The notes under the pieces are model-generated. The model was not told where the DNA came from, did not search any database, and worked only from the letters and a program-made list of their open reading frames with translations. The position numbers and the translations under genes were made by a program. Positions 19,360 through 25,482 of a stretch of 64,000 nt of DNA are shown here, one piece after another; positions within the stretch are counted from its first letter, which is position 1, and every line of letters begins with the position of its first letter. The DNA comes from Eisenibacter elegans DSM 3317 (GTDB lineage: Bacteria > Bacteroidota > Bacteroidia > Cytophagales > Microscillaceae): assembly GCF_000430505.1 (NCBI RefSeq), contig NZ_AUMD01000019.1, positions 310,001-374,000 on the forward strand. The letters run 5' to 3'.

Positions 19360-19434
19360 ATGGAAGCACTGAGAAGCTATTTCAATAATTTTATCAAACT
19401 GAGCGATGCCGAATGGACAGATTTTGAACATTGA
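19360..19434 (+). pseudogene. Crp/Fnr-family regulator, N-terminal remnant
   Basis: An ATG at 19360 opens a 24-codon frame, MEALRSYFNNFIKLSDAEWT then DFEH, which reads like the first helix of Bacteroidota Crp/Fnr regulators (about 190 residues). It then stops at 19432. The rest of the regulator is absent: the next gene begins inside the stop. A deletion has probably removed the cyclic-nucleotide-binding and HTH domains that would have controlled the following cluster. Confidence 0.5.
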
Positions 19435-19814
19435 AAAAAATCCAAATCTCAGACAGCGCCTTCCAATGGCTCAAAGCCAAATACCAAGCGATGGACTCAA
19501 TGAATGCTGAGGCGTACCGAACATTTCTTTCAGAAGATTGTGAACTTCAATTCGGAAACAATCCGATGGTGAAATGTAACAATGAAATCATTGGTGGACT
19601 CAAGCATTTTTGGGAGGCTATCAATGGTTTAGACCATTCTTTTCTCAATATTTTAGGCAATGACAATCATATTGTGGCAGAGGCACTTATTGACTACACC
19701 CGCAAAGATAACCAAGTAGTACCACTTCCCTGTGTTACCATCATCGAGAGAAATGATGCAGGGTTGGCCTCAAGTATAAAGATTTTTATAGATACTATGC
19801 CTATTTTTTCGTAG
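19431..19814 (+). CDS. NTF2/SnoaL-like protein
   Basis: 127 residues with the pattern of a cone-shaped NTF2-like fold: an N-terminal helix (FQWLKAKYQAMDSMNAEAYR), the strand LSEDCELQFGNNPMVKCNN, a middle helix (GGLKHFWEAINGL), then strands ending in SIKIFIDTMPIF. Such proteins are small ligand-binding domains or isomerases. The function here is unknown. The start is unusual: the family-length N-terminus needs the TTG at 19431, which sits in the stop of the Crp/Fnr remnant; the first ATG (19491) would remove most of helix 1. The original start may have been lost with the deletion upstream. Confidence 0.7.
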   Translation: MKKIQISDSAFQWLKAKYQAMDSMNAEAYRTFLSEDCELQFGNNPMVKCNNEIIGGLKHFWEAINGLDHSFLNILGNDNHIVAEALIDYTRKDNQVVPLPCVTIIERNDAGLASSIKIFIDTMPIFS

Positions 19815-19837
19815 CTTTAATTTTAAACTAATCCGCA

Positions 19838-20242
19838 ATGGACAATCTCTTGGACAATGACGTATTTGCCAGCATCGGAACACAAAAATACTATGTGGAA
19901 GTACGCTGGCGCAATGGTACGCTCATTATGGACGAGCCCGAAAGCCTCAGTGGGCAAGACTTAGGCCCTGACCCTTATACTACTTTGTTGGCATCTCTTG
20001 CGGGCTGTACGCTTTCTACCTTGCGTATGTACATCAGCCGAAAAGAGTGGGATATTCCCGAAATCAGGGTGGCGCTAAATATGTACCAAAGCCAAGACCC
20101 CTTGCATACGACCATCAAAAGAGACATCAGCTTTCCGAATCTGATAGATGAAGACATCAAGAAACGCTTGCTGCTAATCGCCCAAAAATGCCCCGTTTCC
20201 AAAATATTAGAAAATAAAATTACCATCAATACCAGTATCTGA
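19838..20242 (+). CDS. OsmC family peroxiredoxin-like protein
   Basis: 134 residues with the two conserved cysteines of the OsmC fold, C57 in ASLAGCTLSTL and C118 in AQKCPVSKIL, which reduce organic hydroperoxides. It starts the compact run OsmC, YjdJ-like and YjdI-like, with 2 and 14 bases between genes and all on the plus strand, so it is probably one transcript. The association of these small proteins suggests a redox or electrophile stress role, though only the OsmC activity is established for the family. Confidence 0.92.
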   Translation: MDNLLDNDVFASIGTQKYYVEVRWRNGTLIMDEPESLSGQDLGPDPYTTLLASLAGCTLSTLRMYISRKEWDIPEIRVALNMYQSQDPLHTTIKRDISFPNLIDEDIKKRLLLIAQKCPVSKILENKITINTSI

Positions 20243-20244
20243 AC

Positions 20245-20523
20245 ATGGACGTACAGCAAGAAGACAATGGCAAAAAAGGGAAGTTTTTTGTTCTTGAAAA
20301 TGGCCAACAAGAGGCAGAAATGACCTATACTTGGGCAGGCGACAGCCGCATTATCATAGACCATACCGATGTGGGCGAGGCACTAAAGGGCAAAAGTGCC
20401 GGCAAACAAATGGTGATGCAAGCCGTAGCTTTTGCCAGAGAAAAGGGCATAAAAATCATCCCCCTATGCCCCTTTGCCAAAAGTGTATTTGATAAAGTAG
20501 CGGAAATAAGAGATGTTTTATAA
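20245..20523 (+). CDS. YjdJ-like GNAT N-acetyltransferase
   Basis: 92 residues, the short Acetyltransf_CG type. AEMTYTWAGDSRIIIDHTDV gives the beta strands, and EALKGKSAGKQMVMQAVAFA with REKGIKIIPLCPFAKSVF gives the acetyl-CoA loop and the C-terminal strand. The family is usually encoded near a YjdI-like iron-sulfur protein, as it is here. The acceptor substrate is not known. It begins 2 bases after the OsmC stop. Confidence 0.88.
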   Translation: MDVQQEDNGKKGKFFVLENGQQEAEMTYTWAGDSRIIIDHTDVGEALKGKSAGKQMVMQAVAFAREKGIKIIPLCPFAKSVFDKVAEIRDVL

Positions 20524-20537
20524 AACCCAATACGACC

Positions 20538-20774
20538 ATGGACAAAAGTAACGTTACCAAAGAGTACAGCAATGGCGAAATCACCATCGTGTGGCAATCG
20601 GCCAAGTGCATCCATTCGGGCAACTGCGTAAAAAACAGCCCGGAGGTATTTCAGCCCAAAACAAGCCCTTGGATAAAACCCGAAGCCAGCAGCAGCGAGC
20701 AAATCATTAATACCATCAAAAAATGCCCTTCGGGAGCATTGAGCTACTACACCAACAAAGAAGAAAAAGAATAA
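20538..20774 (+). CDS. YjdI-like (4Fe-4S) mono-cluster protein
   Basis: 78 residues with the Fer4_19 cysteine pattern C24 and C30 (KCIHSGNC) and C63 (KKCPSGALSY), matching E. coli YjdI. It should be a small cytoplasmic electron carrier or sensor. Genomes often pair it with a short GNAT protein, which precedes it here by 14 bases. No redox partner is visible. Confidence 0.9.
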   Translation: MDKSNVTKEYSNGEITIVWQSAKCIHSGNCVKNSPEVFQPKTSPWIKPEASSSEQIINTIKKCPSGALSYYTNKEEKE

Positions 20775-20776
20775 TA

Positions 20777-20948
20777 TGGAAAGTTATAGCAATCTCATTG
20801 AAGCCATAAATGGCTGAAAGCGCAGGGCTATGTCGAGGATTTCAACCTCAAACAAAACTGTATCGAGTGCAGAGATGGCGCATACAAGGGTAACTTGGAG
20901 TATTTTCTGCTATATCTTTGTCTGCCAACAAAATTTATGCGTCTATAA
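20777..20948 (+). pseudogene. Frameshifted remnant of a small conserved Bacteroidota protein (annotated elsewhere as PRPP-synthetase-like)
   Basis: The ATG at 20777, 2 bases after the yjdI-like stop, opens MESYSNLIEAING and then TGA. One frame over, the text continues WLKAQGYVEDFNLKQNCIEC, then RDGAYKGN. Joined, this is the start of a roughly 85-100 residue protein common in Bacteroidota (pattern EAIN-L---GY-EDFNLK-DCIEC). A single-base indel near 20812 breaks it, and its C-terminal half is replaced by unrelated sequence. It was probably the last gene of the OsmC cluster. The family name is weakly founded. Confidence 0.55.
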
Positions 20949-21061
20949 AAAGCGCTGCTTATTTAATAATGCGGCGCTTCACCTTTCAAGAAATGCAAAT
21001 TTTCAGGCGACAACAACAAGCGCTATCAATTCATTCTTGCAAAAAATACAGTTTGATGAGA
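20949..21061. other. Spacer after the decayed small gene
   Basis: AT-rich sequence with short open frames on both strands and no recognisable protein. It separates the OsmC-type cluster from the tetR pseudogene. Confidence 0.3.
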
Positions 21062-21098
21062 TTTTCGTCCCAAATATTTACTAAATTTGGGACGAAAA
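21062..21098. terminator. Strong hairpin, 14-bp arms
   Basis: Perfect arms TTTTCGTCCCAAAT and ATTTGGGACGAAAA around a 9-base loop, ending in an A-rich stretch on the plus strand and a T-run on both sides of the stem. It probably terminates the OsmC-type operon, or is a REP-like palindrome. Confidence 0.6.
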
Positions 21099-21201
21099 AC
21101 CACAAGTAAAAACCACTAAAAACAGAAATCCTTATCAGTTTGGTGCAAAGCATTTATTTTTACCCAAATTTTTCCCCTTCAAAATCTTTCCTTAAGTTGC
21201 A

Positions 21202-21218
21202 TACCAAATGTTCAGTAT
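21202..21218. promoter_or_regulatory. Putative TetR operator 1
   Basis: TACCAAATGTTCAGTAT, an imperfect palindrome 3 bases before the tetR start at 21222. It differs from the site at 21780 at only two positions, both transitions. A regulator binding its own promoter and that of the next gene is the usual TetR arrangement. Confidence 0.55.
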
Positions 21219-21221
21219 CTT

Positions 21222-21761
21222 ATGTCCAAGAGCAAAACAAGCATCGAAGAAATCCTCCTGAAAAGTACCCTTGTCTTTCGGGCCAAAGGCTATTAGCGAA
21301 CTTCTATGGCCGATTTGGCCGCTGCTACCGGCCTTACCAAAGGGGCATTTTATCACCATTTTGCCAGCAAAGAGGAGGTTATGAAAAAATCGCTGCAAGC
21401 CACTACCCTCTGGTTTGAGCGAAAGGTATTCGGCATCGCTTACCAAGAAGGCAGCCCCAAAGAGCGCCTCGCCAAAATGACAGAAGTACTTTTTGAGGCC
21501 TTCACCCGAAGCCAAGGGGGCTGTTTTTTCGCCAATACCATTTTAGAAACCGCACACGTCGAAGATACTTTCTTGGAGGAAATAGAGCATTTCTTCGGAT
21601 TGTTTGAGCAGGCACTCTCCCACATCTTCCAAACGCAATACAGCAAGGGCTTGGCCCACCAAATCATTGCCGATATAGAAGGCTCCATCATCGTAATGCA
21701 GCTCCGCAAAGACCCGCAAATCCTCAAAGATGCCCTTAACAGAACTGCGGCAAGATTATAA
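21222..21761 (+). pseudogene. TetR/AcrR family regulator with in-frame TAG at codon 25
   Basis: Reading from the ATG at 21222 gives MSKSKTSIEEILLKSTLVFR, AKGY, a TAG at 21294-21296, then RTSMADLAAATGLTKGAFYH continuing to 21761 in the same frame. The joined text is a normal TetR protein: helix 1, the helix-turn-helix around TSMADLAAATGLTKGAFYHHF, and a ligand-binding C-terminal domain (180 codons in all). The family usually has a polar residue such as Gln here, and CAG to TAG is one transition. A restart at the ATG of 21306 would lack the first HTH helix, so DNA binding is likely lost. It precedes its probable target hydrolase. Confidence 0.8.
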
Positions 21762-21779
21762 TTTTTTTATTACAAAACC

Positions 21780-21796
21780 TACCAAACGTTTAGTAT
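21780..21796. promoter_or_regulatory. Putative TetR operator 2
   Basis: TACCAAACGTTTAGTAT, palindromic at 14 of 16 positions, in front of the hydrolase frame. It is a near copy of the site before tetR. Confidence 0.6.
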
Positions 21797-21845
21797 TATA
21801 CAAAACCCCATCACAGACAAACGCATCACCCAAGAAAACTTCCAA

Positions 21846-22700
21846 GTGCGCTGCGCCGACGGCGTAGTATTGCGAGGCATATTGCTCCTTCCCGAAAAGC
21901 CCAAGGCCGCCCTTCAGTTCAATGCTGGAACAGCCACCAAAAAAGAGTTTTATTTGCCTTTTTTAGAGTTTCTTGCCGAAAACAATTTTATTTGCTGCCT
22001 GTGGGACTATCGCGGCAGCGGCGATTCTATGCCCGAAGGCGGCCTCAAAAACTGCGATTTTACCTATTCCGACTATGGCCTCAAAGACATGCCCACCATC
22101 AAAGTATATCTCAATGAGCGCTTCCCCGGCCTGCCTTTTTTGTTTTTTGGCCACAGCGCGGGCGGGCAACAAATAGGCCTGATGCCCAACCTGCAAAACG
22201 TAAAAGGGGCTGTGAATTTTGCCGTTTCTACGGGTTATGCGCCCAATATGCCCTTGGGCTATCGCCTCATGTCCTCTTATTTTTTCTATATTTTTGCCCC
22301 GCTCAGCATCAAGCTTACGGGCTATCTGAAAGCCAAAAAATTTGGTATTATGGAAGATTTGCCCAAAAATGTGGTGCTGGAATAGCGGGCTTGGTGTGCC
22401 AAAAAAGATTACTTTTTTGATAAAAAATTCTATGGAAAAACGATTCCTTCGGGCAATTTCAAAAATTTCGACTTTCCCATACACGTCTTTTGGACGATAG
22501 ACGACACCATCTCCAACGAAAAAAATACCAAGAACTTCTGGAAGCACATCGCCGGAAGTCGGCCTATTACTTTTCACAAAATCGTGCCTTCCGAATTAGG
22601 CGAAAAAAGTCTGGGCCATTTTGGCTTCTTCAAAAAGAAAATGAAGAACAAGCTATGGGCAAAGGCACTCGAAAAGTTGGAGGCGTTTTTACGCCAACAA
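21846..22700 (+). pseudogene. Alpha/beta hydrolase interrupted by in-frame TAG
   Basis: A serine hydrolase of the type often placed beside TetR regulators. The visible parts are CADGVVLRGILLLPEKPKAA, the LWDYRGSGDS loop, the nucleophile elbow FGHSAGG, then NVVLE followed by TAG at 22383. The same frame continues RAWCAKKDYFFDKKFYG, VFWTIDDTIS (acid region) and ELGEKSLGHFGFF (histidine region) to about 22700. A TGG to TAG change in LEWRAW explains the stop. The N-terminus is also damaged: protein-like text begins upstream (QNPITDKRITQENFQV) but no ATG precedes it, only the GTG at 21846. The frame stays open to 22925 antisense to the hxlR-type gene, so the original 3' end is undefined. Confidence 0.75.
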
Positions 22701-22706
22701 TCCCCC

Positions 22707-23036
22707 TCACTCAGCCTGCTCATAAGCCAAGGCAAAATCGCGCATTTGTGCAATGAGCGGCAGCGCCTTTTGGCCCTTTTCGCTCAGGCGGTACTCTACG
22801 CGCGGCGGCACTTCGCCATAGTTTTGGCGCAGCACCAAGCCGCTGTCTGTCAGGTTTTTCAATTCCTGAATCAGCATTTTCTCGCTAATATCGGGAATGG
22901 CTTTTTTCAGCGCCGAAAGCCGTAGGGCTTCTCCCGAAAGCTGAAACAAAATCAGGAGCTTCCACTTGCCCCCTAGCAGCTCCAAGGTGGTACGAATCGG
23001 GCAGCGATTACTTACTCGCAAGGCTTCTTTGCTCAT
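22707..23036 (-). CDS. HxlR family transcriptional regulator
   Basis: A 109-residue winged-helix regulator. Signature elements are NRCPIRTTLELLGGKWKLLI with the conserved N-terminal Cys of the family (C12), the recognition region PDISEKMLIQELKNLTDSGL, and the wing RVEYRLSEKGQKALP. HxlR proteins often sense electrophiles, quinones or aldehydes through that cysteine. It is divergent from the NAD(P)H-binding protein gene at 23123 across 86 bases, the standard position for regulator and target. Its 3' end meets the decayed end of the hydrolase frame. Confidence 0.93.
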   Translation of the reverse strand: MSKEALRVSNRCPIRTTLELLGGKWKLLILFQLSGEALRLSALKKAIPDISEKMLIQELKNLTDSGLVLRQNYGEVPPRVEYRLSEKGQKALPLIAQMRDFALAYEQAE

Positions 23037-23122
23037 ACTTACAAAAAGGTTAGTACTACTTACTTTGGAAGGTACTGCAAATATACGGTATTTTGCAACA
23101 CTGTTCCAAACCAGATACTTCT

Positions 23123-23758
23123 ATGAAAAAGATTGCCCTTTTTGGTGCTTCCGGCAAAAGCGGCCAGCACTTTCTCACCCAAGTCCTTGCCAAAGGCTAC
23201 CAAGTAAAAGCTTTGGTAAGGCAGCCTTCCAAAATCACTACAAAACATAAGGCTTTGGAAATTATCCAAGGCGATGTACTCTCTGCCGAAAAAGTAAGCG
23301 AAACCATCGCCGGATGCGATGTGGTAGTGAGCCTCTTCGGCCATGTAAAAGGCTCGCCGGCTTGGGTACAAAGCGAGGGTACTGCCCATATCGTAGCGGC
23401 CATGAAGCAGCACGGACTGGGGCGCATCATTTCGCTTTCGGGCGGCGGCCTGCCCTATCCCGAAAAAGACCAACCCAAATTTGCCGACAAGCTTATTCGC
23501 GGCATTATGCGGCTGGCAGTACCACAAATCCTCCGCGATGCCGCACGCCACCACGAGGTGCTCCGCGACAGCGGCTTGGCTTGGACGATTGTACGTGCCC
23601 CTCGCCTTACGCAGGAGGCTGCCCGCGGCCAATACCGTGTGGGCTGGGTAGGCGTAAATGCCAGTACCAGCATCGGGCGTGCCGACTTGGCCACTTTTAT
23701 CCTCAGCTTGGTCGAAGATACGCAATACGACGGTCAAATGCCTTTTGTAAGTTATTGA
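23123..23758 (+). CDS. NAD(P)-dependent NmrA/SDR-like oxidoreductase
   Basis: 211 residues of the atypical SDR group. The cofactor loop is ALFGASGKSGQHFL, with VKALVRQPSKI after the second strand, GDVLSAEKVSETIAGCDVVV, and a central ISLSGGGLPYPEKDQ. The family includes quinone- and flavin-reductase-like proteins without the classical YxxxK site. The ATG at 23123 gives a normal Rossmann N-terminus (MKKIALFGASGKSG); the frame is open ten codons further up but poorly matched. It is divergent from hxlR and is probably its target, suggesting a response to a reactive carbonyl or quinone (inference). Confidence 0.88.
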   Translation: MKKIALFGASGKSGQHFLTQVLAKGYQVKALVRQPSKITTKHKALEIIQGDVLSAEKVSETIAGCDVVVSLFGHVKGSPAWVQSEGTAHIVAAMKQHGLGRIISLSGGGLPYPEKDQPKFADKLIRGIMRLAVPQILRDAARHHEVLRDSGLAWTIVRAPRLTQEAARGQYRVGWVGVNASTSIGRADLATFILSLVEDTQYDGQMPFVSY

Positions 23759-23762
23759 AATC

Positions 23763-23794
23763 AGAAGAGGCTGCCTAAGTGGGTAGCCTCTTCT
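23763..23794. terminator. Bidirectional terminator
   Basis: Arms AGAAGAGGCT and AGCCTCTTCT with extra GCC/GGG pairing inside, between the NmrA-like gene (+) and the TolC-like fragment (-). Confidence 0.7.
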
Positions 23795-23798
23795 GTTG

Positions 23799-24672
23799 TT
23801 ACCAGCCCCCTCCCAGCGCTCGGTAAATATTCACTTTGGCCCGTAGCTGTTGCAGCTTTATTTCGGTCAGCTCCATTTTTACGTTCAGGGCTTCGCGTTG
23901 GGTAAGCAACACCTCCATATAATCGGCACGGGCATATCTGAACAAATCGCCGGAAATAGCTACCGATTGGCTCAAAATAGCCGCTTCCTTGCTTTTGGTT
24001 TGGTAGCTGTCGGAGTAATTTCTGATGGCCGCTACCTGATTACTCACTTCCAAATAAGCCCTGAGCACCGTTTGCTGATAGCGGTACAGCACTTGTGCCT
24101 GTCGGTGGTGTGCCGAATAATAATTTGCTTTGATGCCCTTTCGATTCACCAAAGGTGCCATCATATCCCCCAAAAGCGAAAAAACCAAGGATTCGGGATT
24201 CACCAGCAATTGTGGCTGAAAAGCCTGCACCCCCGTAAAAGCATTGAGGCGAAAGCTGGGATAAAAATTGGTTTTGGCAGAGGCGATGTCCAACTGTGCC
24301 GCTTGCAACTCCCAAACTACCTGACGTATATCGGGGCGATTGTCCAAAAGTTGGCTCGGCACGCCCATTCGCAAGGAGTCTAAGCGAATGCCATGAAAAG
24401 CGCCTGCATTGCGCGGAATTGCTTTGGGGAAGCCCCCCGTAAGCAAACGCAAGCGATTCACAGCCAACTTCGATACCTTGGCCGAAAGCTTTTCTTGTTG
24501 GATGGTTGCCAAAGCATTTTTCTGGATTTCGATGTTTTGTTGTACTATCTCCAACAGATTGTCTAAAGCCAAAAGCTCATAGTAAGTGCCGGCTATTTCG
24601 GCGACCAAGCTTGTGATAACAAAGTTTTTGCCCTCTTGGCTGGCCATATAGCGGGCTACGGCGGCTTTTTTG
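23799..24672 (-). pseudogene. TolC/NodT-type outer-membrane efflux protein, truncated
   Basis: This is the channel component of a tripartite efflux pump. About 290 residues remain of the usual 460-480: the text begins at KKAAVARYMASQEGKNFVIT (near 24672) and ends naturally with RAKVNIYRALGGGW. The region LATIQQEKLSAKVSKLAVNR followed at once by LRLLTGGFPKAIPRN lacks the roughly 25-30 residues that normally separate the two parts, so there is an internal in-frame deletion too. Upstream it abuts an IS4-type transposase end at about 24672. With signal sequence and first barrel segment missing, it cannot make a channel. It may belong with the RND fragment at 14-15 kb. Confidence 0.85.
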
Positions 24673-25039
24673 GTCTTTGAACTCTATTTACATCGTTGGA
24701 AAATAGAATCCGTCTTTCGTTTTCTCAAACAAGTCTTGGGTTGGGAGGAGTTTTTAGTCCAAGACTGGGAGAGCATCAAGAACTTGGGCAGTCTTGCTTT
24801 TTTTGTGGGAGATTATTTCTATGAAGTAAAAGACCTGCTCACCAAAGACCCGCAAATTATTTGATTAGCAGAACTAGGTGGGGCAAAAGGCAAAGTTACC
24901 AGAGGTTATATCCTGAGAGGAATTGCTAAACTATTGGAAGTTAAACAAACACAAGATTTTTTTAAAGAAAAATAATATCTCACAAGAACAAGTGCAGGAG
25001 GTCTTAAAGCGATTGAGAAGACCAACTGATTTTTCCTGA
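24673..25039 (+). mobile_element. IS4-family transposase C-terminal fragment, with stop and frameshift
   Basis: VFELYLHRWKIESVFRFLKQ carries the IS4-family YREK signature (Y-x2-R-x3-E-x6-K), followed by LGWEEFLVQDWESIKNLGSL. An in-frame TGA at 24862 replaces the Trp expected in IIWLAELGG; the frame continues LAELGGAKGKVTRGYILRGI to a TAA at 24973. A one-base loss in the A-run near 24970 then shifts the true end, NNISQEQVQEVLKRLRRPTD, to the TGA at 25037. Only about 120 residues of the transposase remain. The left edge interrupts the TolC-type gene. No terminal inverted repeats could be defined. Confidence 0.8.
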
Positions 25040-25360
25040 GTCTCTAATGTATTATTTATACAACAAACAAAATACAAACTGTTTTTGCATTGGTACTTAG
25101 AAAGCAAGGCCGAAAAAAGCCGAGAAAACTGGTATCACCAAGAGATATGCACAGAACCACTGCCCTAAAACCACGAAGAACCCTGTTTTTTTCATAAAGC
25201 CCCCTCTCCGCTCGCGACGGCATCCCTATTACTAAATGGCTGTTTTCCGCTATCTTTGAAAAATACTATAAATTTCAAAAATTCTACAAATTTAATATTT
25301 GGCTTTTTTGTGTTTTTAGTTGTTTTTTGTTGATAAATCAAAGTTTAACGCAAGATTATT
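25040..25360. other. Gene-free spacer upstream of gltB
   Basis: A short plus-strand open stretch ending at about 25170 (KYKLFLHWYLESKAEKSREN, then WYHQEICTEPLP and a stop) has protein-like composition but no start codon and no recognised family. It may be another gene end brought in with the IS fragment. A lone TATCTTTG at 25252 resembles a -7 box but lacks a partner. Confidence 0.3.
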
Positions 25361-25390
25361 TTTAGTTTAGCTCATTTTTCGATATATTTG
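25361..25390 (+). promoter_or_regulatory. Candidate promoter of gltB
   Basis: TATATTTG at 25383-25390 fits the Bacteroidota -7 consensus TAnnTTTG, with a TTTA at 25361 about 18 bases upstream as a weak -33 box. It lies 92 bases before the gltB start. Confidence 0.4.
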
Positions 25391-25482
25391 ATGTTACCAA
25401 CGCCGTCAAAATAGTACAATTGTCGGCCATTACTCCATACAACCGTTGATTAGCCAAACACACTCAAACACTGCGCTTTCTC

